From contig CACDUI010000004.1 in assembly GCA_902555985.1 (NCBI GenBank), forward strand, positions 30,581 to 94,580: 64,000 nt of DNA, read 5' to 3'. The stretch's first letter is position 1; every line of letters starts with the position of its first letter. The position numbers and the translations under genes were made by a program. The stretch is from an uncultured Candidatus Actinomarina sp. GTDB lineage: Bacteria; Actinomycetota; Acidimicrobiia; Actinomarinales; Actinomarinaceae. This document shows positions 55,031-63,774 of this stretch, one piece after another. The notes beneath the pieces were generated by a model. The model worked only from the letters and a program-made list of their open reading frames with translations. It had not been told where the DNA came from and searched no databases.

Positions 55031-55464
55031 TGATCCTAAATTTAGCAATTGCTTCTGATCATGCTGGATACCATTTAAAAAATTATATTGTTAACAATCT
55101 TAAAAAAGAAATAAATTTTAAAGACTTTGGCACAGACAGTGCCGAGAGTTGCGACTTTCCTGATTTTACAAAAGAAGTCTGTGAGTCTGTTCTTAATAAT
55201 GAATCTACTAGAGGTTTATTGATTTGTGGGAGTGGCGTAGGTATGTCTATTGCTGCAAATAAAATTAAAGGAATAAGGGCAGCTAATGTTGTTGATGTAG
55301 AGACAGCTAAACAAAGTGTTGAACATAATGATATAAATGTTTTGTGCTTAGGTTCTAAAAATGTAAATGAAAAAAATGCCTTGGATATCATTGAAATTTT
55401 TTTAGAAGCTAAATTTATTCAAAAAGAAAGGTACATAAGAAGGATTAGTAAGTTAGAACATTAA
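55030..55464 (+). CDS. rpiB: Ribose-5-phosphate isomerase B
   Basis: 144 residues. The catalytic Cys66 lies in ICGSGVGMSIAANK (65-78); Asp10-His11 in SDHAGYHLK and the RAANVVDVE segment complete the site. It interconverts ribose 5-phosphate and ribulose 5-phosphate, linking nucleoside ribose to the pentose pathway. Its start overlaps the fumC stop by one base. It ends at a repeat-rich gap before convergent pyrR. Confidence 0.95.
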   Translation: MILNLAIASDHAGYHLKNYIVNNLKKEINFKDFGTDSAESCDFPDFTKEVCESVLNNESTRGLLICGSGVGMSIAANKIKGIRAANVVDVETAKQSVEHNDINVLCLGSKNVNEKNALDIIEIFLEAKFIQKERYIRRISKLEH

Positions 55465-55467
55465 ATT

Positions 55468-55533
55468 GATATGTCCTAAATTTATTTTGATGAATAATAG
55501 GATATGTCATTTTTAGCAAAATAACATATCCTA
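55468..55533. repeat. Cluster of related short repeats after rpiB
   Basis: GATATGTCCTAAA (55468-55480), TAGGATATGT (55498-55507) and ACATATCCTA (55524-55533) are variants of one motif. The last two form a 10-base inverted repeat with a 16-base spacer, and GATATGTC occurs again at 55501-55508. It could be a transcription-end structure or a binding site. Confidence 0.6.
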
Positions 55534-55595
55534 AACCTCTCTCTTCATAGACTTTTCACATAGAATTTTAATTATTAATTTATATAAATTTTGTA

Positions 55596-55683
55596 TGAGG
55601 TAAAACTAAGGGGTAGACTTTTAACATCTTATTCAGTCATTAATTTAAATAATTAGCTACTGCTACCCCTTAGTTTTACCTCA
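55596..55683. repeat. 21-base perfect inverted repeat at the pyrR 3' end
   Basis: The arms are 55596-55616 and 55663-55683, perfectly complementary over 21 bases, separated by 46 bases. The right arm is inside the last codons of pyrR; the left arm lies in the gap beyond its stop. In RNA from either strand it would form a strong stem. No T-run follows on either side. Confidence 0.9.
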
Positions 55684-56147
55684 ACTTTGTCTTCCTCATC
55701 AATTTCATTTAAAAATACTGATACATATTCATTTTGATTTGTAGGTATGTTTTTCCCAATAAAACTTGGAGTAATTGGTAATTCTCTATGGCCACGATCA
55801 ACAAGGCATAAAAGTGCGATCGTTTTTGGTCTTCCGGAATACATTACTGCTTCTATAGATGCTCTGAGTGTTCTTCCTGTATAAATTACATCATCTATCA
55901 AAATTACATCTCGATCTTCGGGAGATATCTCAAGAATACTTTTTTCTATACTTTCATCCAAGTCGTCTCTAAATGGTAAGTAATTTACGTTGCCAATATC
56001 ATGTTTAAAGTTTTCGTTTAATAAGTTCTTTGATATTCTCTGAGCTAAAAGATCACCCCTTCTTGGAATGCCAATTAAATAGGGATTTGGAGTATGTGAT
56101 TCGATAATTTCTTTACTGAGGCGGAATAGAATTTTGTCTATTGTCAT
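55653..56147 (-). CDS. pyrR: PyrR: uracil phosphoribosyltransferase / pyrimidine regulator
   Basis: 164 residues. The PRPP loop VILIDDVIYTGRT is at 81-93, and GIPRRGDLLA with Arg-rich strand is typical of PyrR. It can make UMP from uracil and PRPP and, in other bacteria, bind pyr-operon leader RNA. Here no pyr biosynthetic genes are adjacent; it precedes, on the same strand, the nucleoside transporter genes with a 76-base gap between, suggesting a salvage role. A promoter may lie in that gap. Confidence 0.88.
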   Translation of the reverse strand: MTIDKILFRLSKEIIESHTPNPYLIGIPRRGDLLAQRISKNLLNENFKHDIGNVNYLPFRDDLDESIEKSILEISPEDRDVILIDDVIYTGRTLRASIEAVMYSGRPKTIALLCLVDRGHRELPITPSFIGKNIPTNQNEYVSVFLNEIDEEDKVEVKLRGSSS

Positions 56148-56223
56148 TTTTTCCTTTCAATGCTCGCAGACATTGTTTAAAGCTATTTATATATTACCAA
56201 ATATGATATCTAATTATTGTTAT

Positions 56224-57153
56224 TTATCTATTTTCTCTGAAGAATGGAATTCCTATATTTTTTGGAGCACCTGTTTTTCCATCTTTGTAAATTGTTAACA
56301 AGACCAAAATTAATATTGTTATTATATAGGGAGAAATTTTTACAATATATGGATTTAATTCAAAACCATATGTTTGCAGTCTTGGGACTAATGCTTCAAG
56401 GAATCCAAAAAGTAAAGCACCTAAAGCTGTACGATAGGGCTTCCAGCCTCCAAAAATTACTAAAGCTAGAGCAATCCAACCTCTTCCAGCCGTCATATTG
56501 TCTGTCCAGTAGGGAACATAGCTTAACGTTAAGTAAACTCCTGATAGTCCAGCAAATGCTCCACCTAAGCATGTAGCTATAAATTGTGTTTTTATTACAT
56601 TTAATCCCATTGAGTCTGCGGCTTTGGAATCTTCACCTACTGCTTCAAATCTTCTTCCAAACATTGTATTTTTAAGCGTGTAAGAAATTAATATCATAAA
56701 TAAAATTGAAATATAAAAAATAATGTTTTGGCTTAGTAATACTTCAAAAATATTCGATGGGTCATTAATAGAAAATAAACTTTCAAGTTTTGTATCGAGT
56801 TTTTTCCCAACATAATTTTTTCCAATTAAAGAAGAAAGTGCCAAACCAAGAATAGTTAATATTAATCCGGATACTGTTTGGTCTTGTTTTAAGACAACTG
56901 TAACAATTGCGTGTATCGAGGCAAAAATAGCAGATGAGAGAACCCCAACAATGACTGCAAAGAAGATATTGTTTGTATTAACTGCTGTAATAAATCCTGC
57001 AACCGCCCCAATTGATATCATTCCTTCTACACCAAGATTTAATATACCTGATTTTTCAGTAATTAATTCTCCGAGTGCTGCAATAAATAATAATGTTGCA
57101 GCTTGCAATGTCGCATTTAGTAAACCAAGAAGCTGTATGTCAATCATCATCAA
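56224..57153 (-). CDS. Nucleoside ABC transporter permease 2
   Basis: 309 residues, about eight to ten hydrophobic helices, with the LNLGVEGMISIGA motif (about 38-50) that marks BmpD/YufQ-type permeases of the BMP nucleoside importers. It overlaps the end of permease 1 by 14 bases. Two ATGs in tandem allow a start one codon later. It is the last gene of a four-gene importer, read on the minus strand. Confidence 0.92.
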   Translation of the reverse strand: MMMIDIQLLGLLNATLQAATLLFIAALGELITEKSGILNLGVEGMISIGAVAGFITAVNTNNIFFAVIVGVLSSAIFASIHAIVTVVLKQDQTVSGLILTILGLALSSLIGKNYVGKKLDTKLESLFSINDPSNIFEVLLSQNIIFYISILFMILISYTLKNTMFGRRFEAVGEDSKAADSMGLNVIKTQFIATCLGGAFAGLSGVYLTLSYVPYWTDNMTAGRGWIALALVIFGGWKPYRTALGALLFGFLEALVPRLQTYGFELNPYIVKISPYIITILILVLLTIYKDGKTGAPKNIGIPFFRENR

Positions 57154-58198
57154 CTTTCAATAATTTGTAATTGAAAAAAAACTGAATTATTAAAGCACCA
57201 AATAATGTTGATGCTTGAATAATATCAGCAATATAAGTGCTTACACCAATAGTTTGAATTACGGACCCCCCAATCGATAACGCACCAAATAATGTTCCAA
57301 CTAAAAAAATTCCAATTGGCCTCATTCCAGTTATTGCTGCAATAATTATCGCTGTATAGCCAAATCCTTGAGAGATGCCTGTTGAGACTCGATGTGTTTG
57401 ACTTAATAATTCAACTCCGCCAGCTAAACCTGCAAAACCACCACCAATTAACATGGCTAGAAAAGCTTTTTGCTTTGCATTTATTCCAGCATAAACTGCA
57501 GTCATTTCAGATCCTCCAGCTATTCTCATTTCATATCCAAAAACTGATTTGTTTTTTAGATAATGTGCCAAAGCTGTAAAAAGTATGCAAATTAAAAATC
57601 CGTAGCTCAATTTTCCAAATATATTGGGCAAGTAGACCTCTTTTCCTACGTAAGCAGCTGCTGGGAAATTTAGAGAATCAGGATCCTTCCAGGGTCCATT
57701 AACTAAATAAATAGTTAAACCTATAACTATGTAATTAGTTAATAAGGTAGTAATTATTTCATTTACACCAAACAAAACTTTTACCAGTGCTGGAATTAAG
57801 ATACAAAAAGCCCCACCTAAAAATGCTGATAATAAAAGTAATATAATAAATATGGTTGAATTTGATAAACTTAAATTAATATACAAAAAATTTACACCTA
57901 TTGCACCCATAAAAATTTGGCCTTCTGCCCCTATATTCCACAACTTGACTGTATTTATGATTGCTATACCCAAACCTGCAAGGATTAATGGGGTTGCTTT
58001 ATTTAGCGAAGAACTTAAGCTATTAACACTACCAATTGAAAGCCTAAACATTAAAGAGAAAGTATCAATAGGATTCTTATCCTGTGCTAATAAAATTATT
58101 GAGCCAATAATTAATGCAATTAAAAACCCTGCAATAAAGGAATAAAAAGTTGATAGTTCATTGACAGCCTGACGTTTTGATAGAGTATATTTATTCAT
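57140..58198 (-). CDS. Nucleoside ABC transporter permease 1
   Basis: 352 residues with multiple helices. LWNIGAEGQIFMGAIG (about 87-102) is the YufP-type counterpart of the motif in permease 2, and FGVNEIITTLLTNYI is conserved. It overlaps the ATPase gene by 8 bases. With permease 2 it forms the import channel for the BMP-bound nucleoside. Confidence 0.92.
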   Translation of the reverse strand: MNKYTLSKRQAVNELSTFYSFIAGFLIALIIGSIILLAQDKNPIDTFSLMFRLSIGSVNSLSSSLNKATPLILAGLGIAIINTVKLWNIGAEGQIFMGAIGVNFLYINLSLSNSTIFIILLLLSAFLGGAFCILIPALVKVLFGVNEIITTLLTNYIVIGLTIYLVNGPWKDPDSLNFPAAAYVGKEVYLPNIFGKLSYGFLICILFTALAHYLKNKSVFGYEMRIAGGSEMTAVYAGINAKQKAFLAMLIGGGFAGLAGGVELLSQTHRVSTGISQGFGYTAIIIAAITGMRPIGIFLVGTLFGALSIGGSVIQTIGVSTYIADIIQASTLFGALIIQFFFNYKLLKVDDD

Positions 58199-59687
58199 TA
58201 ATACCTGCCATAGCTAGGCCTACACTACTAATGTTGGAGTCAGTTGTTGTAAAAGATTTAATGACTTTGCCTTCATATATGACGAGTAGTCTATGACATA
58301 ATTTAAAAAGTTCATCGAGGTCTTCTGAAATTAAAAAAATTGCTGAACCTCTATTTCTTTGATCAATTAATAGATTGTGTATCCCTTCAACAGCATTTAC
58401 ATCAAGCCCTCTAGTTGGTTGCGCTGCAATGATTACATCAGGGTTTCCTACTAATTCTCTACCCATTAATAATTTCTGCATATTACCCCCGGACAAAGTT
58501 GAAATTTCAGCTTTTGGATTCGGTGCTTTAATCGAAAATTGATTTATTAAGTTTTCTAAATATTTTGCTGATCTATTTTTAGACAAATGAGGTCCAAGTT
58601 TTGTTTGAAAATAATCTCTAACTATGGAATTGTCAATTACAGATACCCCAGGAGCTAGACCTACTCCAAGTCTATTTTCAGGAATATAAGATAAATTTAA
58701 TTTTTTTCTGGACTTAACACCCTTATTCGAAATATCATTATCATTTATAATTATTTTTCCTTCAAAAGTTCTCTCAATACCTGAAATTATGTTTGCTAAT
58801 TCGACTTGCCCGTTCCCAGATACCCCAGCTAATCCTAAAATTTCACCACTTTTTATCTGAAGATTAACATTACTAAGTTTTTTGATATTATTTACCGGAT
58901 CTTTGAAGCTGACATTTATTACATCTAATTTAACGTCGCCAATAGTGTTATCTTTATTTATTTGAGACTTTTTAACATTACCCATCATTAAGTTGATTAG
59001 TTCGTTATCGCTTACTTTTTGAGTTAGTAAATCTTGGGAAACCATTTTTCCATTTTTCATAACTGACACAATTTCTGTAAATTCACGTATTTCTTTTAAT
59101 TTATGAGTAATTAAAACTATTGTTTTAGTGTCTTCAGTTGCTAGAGTTTCGAGTGAGTTTTTAAGCTGAATAGTTTCTTGAGGTGTAAGAACAGCTGTTG
59201 GCTCATCTAGAAGCATAATGTTACTGTTGTTAAAAATAATTTTCATTATTTCAACTTTTTGCTTCTCTCCAACTGATAAGTTGGATACTGTTTCATTTTC
59301 ACTTAAATTTAAAGCAAAAATTTCTGAATATTTTTTAAAAGCAGTCATAAAGTCATCTTTATGAATATTTGATCTTGAGAGAGTTAAATTATCTTTAATA
59401 CTAAAACTTTCTATAAGTCTAAATTCTTGATGTACCATTCCTATGCCAAGTCTTGAAGCATGGTCTGGATTTGAAATTTTATATTTTTGTTTTTTTATAT
59501 AAATAGACCCTTTTTCAGGTTGATAAAGCCCTGATAGAACATTCATCAGTGAGGATTTTCCGGCTCCATTTTCACCAAGTAATCCGTGTATTTTTCCTTC
59601 AAAAAGATTAAAACTCACATTATCCAGAGCTTTTAATGTTCCAAAACTTTTTGTTATATTTTTGGTTTCTAAAATTTTGTTATTCAT
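58191..59687 (-). CDS. Nucleoside ABC transporter ATPase (two ABC domains)
   Basis: 498 residues, two ATPase domains as in RbsA/YufO. First domain: Walker A GENGAGKSS at 38-46 and signature LSVGEKQKVEI. Second domain: a diverged P-loop (GVSGNGQVEL) and signature LSGGNMQKLLMGREL. The ATG follows directly after a stem-loop and eight T residues, leaving no ordinary ribosome site. Its expression probably depends on read-through from the binding-protein gene. Confidence 0.92.
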   Translation of the reverse strand: MNNKILETKNITKSFGTLKALDNVSFNLFEGKIHGLLGENGAGKSSLMNVLSGLYQPEKGSIYIKKQKYKISNPDHASRLGIGMVHQEFRLIESFSIKDNLTLSRSNIHKDDFMTAFKKYSEIFALNLSENETVSNLSVGEKQKVEIMKIIFNNSNIMLLDEPTAVLTPQETIQLKNSLETLATEDTKTIVLITHKLKEIREFTEIVSVMKNGKMVSQDLLTQKVSDNELINLMMGNVKKSQINKDNTIGDVKLDVINVSFKDPVNNIKKLSNVNLQIKSGEILGLAGVSGNGQVELANIISGIERTFEGKIIINDNDISNKGVKSRKKLNLSYIPENRLGVGLAPGVSVIDNSIVRDYFQTKLGPHLSKNRSAKYLENLINQFSIKAPNPKAEISTLSGGNMQKLLMGRELVGNPDVIIAAQPTRGLDVNAVEGIHNLLIDQRNRGSAIFLISEDLDELFKLCHRLLVIYEGKVIKSFTTTDSNISSVGLAMAGINE

Positions 59688-59725
59688 AAAAAAAATTACA
59701 GCACCTCAATTAAGAGGTGCTGTAA
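59688..59725 (-). terminator. Rho-independent terminator/attenuator between BMP gene and its ATPase
   Basis: TTACAGCACCTC (59696-59707) and GAGGTGCTGTAA (59714-59725) form a perfect 12-bp stem. On the minus strand eight T residues (59695-59688) follow, ending at the ATG of the ATPase. It should stop most transcription after the binding-protein gene, giving more binder than transporter. Confidence 0.88.
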
Positions 59726-59734
59726 TAAAAACAT

Positions 59735-60763
59735 TTAGTCTAATGTACCTACAACATTGTCAACAAAGTAACTCATACCTAACAAGTCACCATCACTTGA
59801 ACCTTCGAAAATTACAAAAGTTCCATCGATTATTTCTTGTTTTCTTTGTTCAATCAATGATTTAACATCGCTTGATACATCATCAGATACTTCAAACAAA
59901 TCTACAACATTACCAGACATTCCTGTCCAATAAGGTGTTGTAGTAAATTCGTCGTTGATTACTGCATTAACCATTTCAGTATATAACGGTCCCCAGTTCC
60001 AGACTGGCGCAGTAACGAACGCGTTTGGAGCTGCATCTTTTCCATAACCAGTATGGTAACCAATCCATTTGGCACCAGCTGCTTCAGCGGCAATACCAGT
60101 AGAAGCTGAATCTTGATGTTGAGTTAACACATCAGCACCTGCTTCAAGAAGAGCATTTGCAGCTTGTGTTTCTTCTTCCGGTCCAAACCACGTATTTGTC
60201 CAAACTACTTCAACTGTAGCATTTGGATTCGCTTCTTTAACACCGTTTGCAAACGCATTAATACCTCTTATCACTTCTGGTATTGGAAATGCTGCAACAT
60301 AGCCAATTGTATTTGACTCAGTAAGCGATCCTGCTGCTAATCCAGACAAATATCTTGCTTCATAAATTTTTCCAAAATAATTTGTGTAGTTTGAATCATT
60401 TGATTTGTATCCAGAGCAATGTAAGAAAATAACATCTGGATATTCAACAGCCATTTCTTCCATTATGTCTAAGTAACCAAAAGTAGTTCCAAAAATTATA
60501 TTGTAACCTTGTTCAATATAAGCTTCTGCTACTGTTCTGAATTCAGTTGCATCTGGTGGAATATCCTCAGTGAAAGCTGTTTCAATCCCAGTTTGTTCAA
60601 CTAAATATTGACGTCCTTCGTCATGTGCCTGTGTCCATCCTCCGTCATTTGCGGATCCAAGATAAACAAAGGCTGCTTTGTAATCGTCTACGTCTGCGGC
60701 TCCCCCGCAGGCCATAGCAAGAATACTGATAATAAGTAGGCCTACCGCCCAACTTCTTCGCAT
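59735..60763 (-). CDS. BMP family nucleoside-binding lipoprotein
   Basis: 342 residues. Lipoprotein signal ending ILAMAC (Cys19). The mature part follows the BMP (PnrA/Med) pattern: VYLGSANDGGWTQAHDEGRQYL, then FLHCSGYKSN and IGYHTGYGKDAAPNAFVTAPVWNWG. It binds nucleosides outside the membrane for the three genes downstream. AAGGAGG lies 5 bases before the ATG, a very strong site, in keeping with high expression. It is the first gene of the importer operon. Confidence 0.93.
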   Translation of the reverse strand: MRRSWAVGLLIISILAMACGGAADVDDYKAAFVYLGSANDGGWTQAHDEGRQYLVEQTGIETAFTEDIPPDATEFRTVAEAYIEQGYNIIFGTTFGYLDIMEEMAVEYPDVIFLHCSGYKSNDSNYTNYFGKIYEARYLSGLAAGSLTESNTIGYVAAFPIPEVIRGINAFANGVKEANPNATVEVVWTNTWFGPEEETQAANALLEAGADVLTQHQDSASTGIAAEAAGAKWIGYHTGYGKDAAPNAFVTAPVWNWGPLYTEMVNAVINDEFTTTPYWTGMSGNVVDLFEVSDDVSSDVKSLIEQRKQEIIDGTFVIFEGSSDGDLLGMSYFVDNVVGTLD

Positions 60764-60786
60764 CCTTACCTCCTTTTCATACGGTC

Positions 60787-60792
60787 ATTATA
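60787..60792 (-). promoter_or_regulatory. Candidate -10 box of the nucleoside importer operon
   Basis: TATAAT on the minus strand ends 23 bases before the BMP ATG, with the AAGGAGG ribosome site between. No convincing -35 box is seen at 16-18 bases. Confidence 0.5.
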
Positions 60793-60890
60793 GAACAAGC
60801 TCAATCTACACCTGCCATTTTCGGTTAATAATTTATTAAATAATTTCACAATTCATTCTTAAAACTTTGATAAAATTAACACTTACGAAA

Positions 60891-61352
60891 ATGGACAAAT
60901 TAATTTACACATGGGAACAGCAAATTGAAGATACAAATTTAATTTGTGAAAAAATTAATGCAGATGACTTTAAGCCAGATGTAATTGTTGGCATCAGTAG
61001 AGGAGGATTAATTCCTGGTGTGATGATATCACATAAACTCAATATTCCTTTTAAACCAGTTCATGCCTCCACAAGAGATTTTCCTCATTGGGAAAACTAT
61101 CTTCCAAAATCAAACGATTCTAAAGTTTTAATTGTTGATGATATATGTGATAGTGGAGAAACTTTTGAAAGATTATCAAACTATATAAAAGAAAATATTA
61201 ATCATGAGTGCGAAGTTCGTTTCTCGGCATTGTGGTGGAATAACGAATGCGATTTTGAACCACACTACTACACACAAGACTTAGCTAAAGATACTGAGCC
61301 AGTATGGGTATCTTTCCCTCACGAAAATTGGTGGGAAGGCTCAATTAGCTAA
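60891..61352 (+). CDS. Purine-type phosphoribosyltransferase
   Basis: 153 residues from the ATG at 60891; a TTG at 60867 would add eight residues that do not belong to the fold. The PRPP-binding motif VLIVDDICDSGET is at 79-91, and GISRGGLIPGVMIS (34-47) is the first conserved loop. It resembles xanthine/hypoxanthine phosphoribosyltransferases, so it would salvage a base to its nucleotide. It is divergent from the nucleoside importer, which supports purine salvage. Its end overlaps convergent sufE by 12 bases. Confidence 0.88.
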   Translation: MDKLIYTWEQQIEDTNLICEKINADDFKPDVIVGISRGGLIPGVMISHKLNIPFKPVHASTRDFPHWENYLPKSNDSKVLIVDDICDSGETFERLSNYIKENINHECEVRFSALWWNNECDFEPHYYTQDLAKDTEPVWVSFPHENWWEGSIS

Positions 61353-61754
61353 TTTTTGAGAAAATTCTTTAATAGTTTTTAACATACTAAAAGCTCCGTT
61401 TCTTCTAGCAGGACTTAAAATCACACCAAGTTCAAATTCTTCCATAAGGTCAATTTTGGAATTTGCAATATCTTTTGGAGCTTCATTTGAGTAGATTGAT
61501 GCAATTAAAGTTACTAGCCCTTTTGCAATCAAAGCATCTGAATCACTTTTAAAATATAATTTATCTTTCTTTTCTTCTGGAACTAACCAAACCTGACTTT
61601 GACAGCCATTAACTTTAAACTCATCAATTCTTAATTCTTGCGGAAAGTCTTCGTTTTTCTTTGCTTGCTCGATTAGATATTGATATTTTTCTTGCGGATT
61701 TGGAAACATCGCAAGAGTTTTTTTGTAGTCTTCAACTTTTTCTTCAATACTCAT
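61341..61754 (-). CDS. sufE: Sulfur acceptor protein SufE
   Basis: 137 residues. SufE takes sulfane sulfur from SufS and passes it on. Acceptor Cys51 is in KVNGCQSQVW, after the family start MFPNPQEKYQYLIE and followed by DALIAKGLVTLIASIY. Most actinobacteria use the zinc protein SufU at this place instead, so SufE is noteworthy. It starts 1 base after the sufS stop. Confidence 0.94.
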   Translation of the reverse strand: MSIEEKVEDYKKTLAMFPNPQEKYQYLIEQAKKNEDFPQELRIDEFKVNGCQSQVWLVPEEKKDKLYFKSDSDALIAKGLVTLIASIYSNEAPKDIANSKIDLMEEFELGVILSPARRNGAFSMLKTIKEFSQKLAN

Positions 61755-61755
61755 T

Positions 61756-62976
61756 TTAAGTTAATATTTTTATACTTTCTTCAATCGCATCGCTTAGGAT
61801 GTCAAAATCTTCTTCATCATTATAAATATACCCTGTAGCTCTGAATGTAGCATCAAGGTTCAATTTTCTGTGAAATGGTTGAACACAATGATGACCTGCA
61901 CGAACTGCAACTCCAAAAGTATCCAACATTAATGAAATATCTGTTGCATGGACACCATTAACACTCATTGCAAAAGTACAACCAGCTACTTTAGAATTGG
62001 TATGAACAACATTCAAGCCTTTTATATTTTCTAATTTATTCTTTGCATATATTCGAAGATCATCAGAGTGTTTTTCTACGTTTTTCATATTTAAGCTAGA
62101 TAAATAATCAACTGCAGCTCCTAAGCCAATTGCTTCTACATAAGGAGGTGTACCAGCTTCAAATTTATGTGGAACTGGGGCCCAAGTTGCACTATCGTAA
62201 AAAACTTCTTCAATCATATCTCCACCACCATAAACTGGATCTAATTTTTCTAATAATTCTTTTCTACCCCAAACTACACCTATACCGGTTGGACCGAGCA
62301 TTTTATGACCAGAAACACAAATAAAGTCTATTCCAAGTTCTTGTACATCAATTTTTCTATGTGGGACTAGTTGGGCACCATCAACAATATAAATTGCATC
62401 TGTTTTTTCTTTAACAAGTGAATTCATTTTTTGTATATCAGGGAGCATTCCAGACATATTTGATTCACCTACTATTGAAACTACTTTTGTTTTTGAATTA
62501 AGAAGGCTTTCAAAATGATCAAGGTCTAAATCGAAGGATTTCGTAATATTGATATAGTTGATTTTCAAATTATATTTTTCAGCAACCATTTGCCATGGAA
62601 TAATATTTGCATGATGCTCGATTTCTGAAAGGATAATTTCATCACCAGCACTTAATTCTTTGCATATTGAATTTGCTAAAAAATTAAATCCCTCTGTACA
62701 TCCTTTTGTAAAGATTATTTCATCTGAAGAGTAAGCATTTATAAAATCTTTTAATTTGTTTCTAACATCCTCATACTTAGTAGTTGTTTCTGATGAGAGG
62801 ACATAAGTCCCTCTATGAACATTTGCATTCATATTTGTATAGACATTTGACATTTCATTTATTACAGCACTTGGTTTTTGTGATGTTGCACCAGAGTCTA
62901 AATATGTAAGTCTTTTTCCATTTATTTCTCTTTCAAAAATTGGAAAATCTTTTTTTAAATCACTTACGTTTATCAT
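61756..62976 (-). CDS. sufS: Cysteine desulfurase SufS
   Basis: 406 residues. PLP-binding Lys225 is in SGHKMLGPTG and catalytic Cys364 in RAGHHCVQPFHRKL, the SufS-type short loop. EIEHHANIIPW and the VDGAQ (Asp199) segments are normal. It provides sulfur for cluster assembly and hands it to SufE, encoded next. It overlaps sufC copy 2 by 4 bases. Confidence 0.96.
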   Translation of the reverse strand: MINVSDLKKDFPIFEREINGKRLTYLDSGATSQKPSAVINEMSNVYTNMNANVHRGTYVLSSETTTKYEDVRNKLKDFINAYSSDEIIFTKGCTEGFNFLANSICKELSAGDEIILSEIEHHANIIPWQMVAEKYNLKINYINITKSFDLDLDHFESLLNSKTKVVSIVGESNMSGMLPDIQKMNSLVKEKTDAIYIVDGAQLVPHRKIDVQELGIDFICVSGHKMLGPTGIGVVWGRKELLEKLDPVYGGGDMIEEVFYDSATWAPVPHKFEAGTPPYVEAIGLGAAVDYLSSLNMKNVEKHSDDLRIYAKNKLENIKGLNVVHTNSKVAGCTFAMSVNGVHATDISLMLDTFGVAVRAGHHCVQPFHRKLNLDATFRATGYIYNDEEDFDILSDAIEESIKILT

Positions 62977-63698
62977 AAATATGATTCGTATCCTTCTTTT
63001 TCAAGCTTTTCAGATAATTCTATTCCACCAGATTGCACAATTACTCCATCGACAAAAACGTGAACAAAATCTGGTTTTATATATTCCAAAAGTCTCTGAT
63101 AATGAGTTACAACTAGATAACCTTTATCATCCTTTTTTAATTTGCTGACGCCTTCACCAACGACTTTCAAACCATCTACATCTAACCCAGAATCAGTTTC
63201 ATCTAAAACAGCAAGTTTTGGATCAAGAACAGCAAGTTGTAATATTTCATTTCTTTTTCTTTCACCACCTGAGAAACCTTCATTGAGATATCTATCAGCA
63301 AAGTCTGCAGAGAGGCCTAACTGCTCCATCGCTTCAGCAACCTTTAATCTTAGTTCGAGTGTAGTGTATTCTGTTTCCTGAATATTGGTTAGAGCAGTTT
63401 TTAACATATTTACTATTGTTACTCCGGGTATTGATTCTGGGTATTGAAATGCTAGAAACATTCCTAATTTTGCTCTATTATCCACCGGCTCCTCGGTTAT
63501 ATCTTCACCTTCAAAAACTACTGATCCTTTGGTAACCTCATATACTGGATTACCCATAACAACATTTGCTAAGGTAGACTTTCCAGACCCATTTGGCCCC
63601 ATGATTGCGTGTACTTCTCCTGGATTAATTTTTAAGTCGACACCCTTCAATATTTCAGTGCCATCAACTTCTGCATGTAAATTTTTAATTTCTAACAT
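62973..63698 (-). CDS. sufC: SUF system ATPase SufC, copy 2
   Basis: 241 residues from the ATG at 63698, which aligns with the start of copy 1; a longer start at 63728 would add ten odd residues. Walker A GPNGSGKST at 34-42, signature FSGGERKRNEILQLA and LDETDSGLDVDGLK are intact. It is coupled to sufS and sufE by overlap, but sufB and sufD are 10 kb away. It may share SufBD with copy 1. The two copies are clearly paralogues and not a recent duplication. Confidence 0.93.
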   Translation of the reverse strand: MLEIKNLHAEVDGTEILKGVDLKINPGEVHAIMGPNGSGKSTLANVVMGNPVYEVTKGSVVFEGEDITEEPVDNRAKLGMFLAFQYPESIPGVTIVNMLKTALTNIQETEYTTLELRLKVAEAMEQLGLSADFADRYLNEGFSGGERKRNEILQLAVLDPKLAVLDETDSGLDVDGLKVVGEGVSKLKKDDKGYLVVTHYQRLLEYIKPDFVHVFVDGVIVQSGGIELSEKLEKEGYESYL

Positions 63699-63774
63699 AA
63701 CATCTATGTTAATTACGATTTGAAACAAGTTAAATATGATTAGCGAAATAAAATATAAAAATTACAATTAGATA

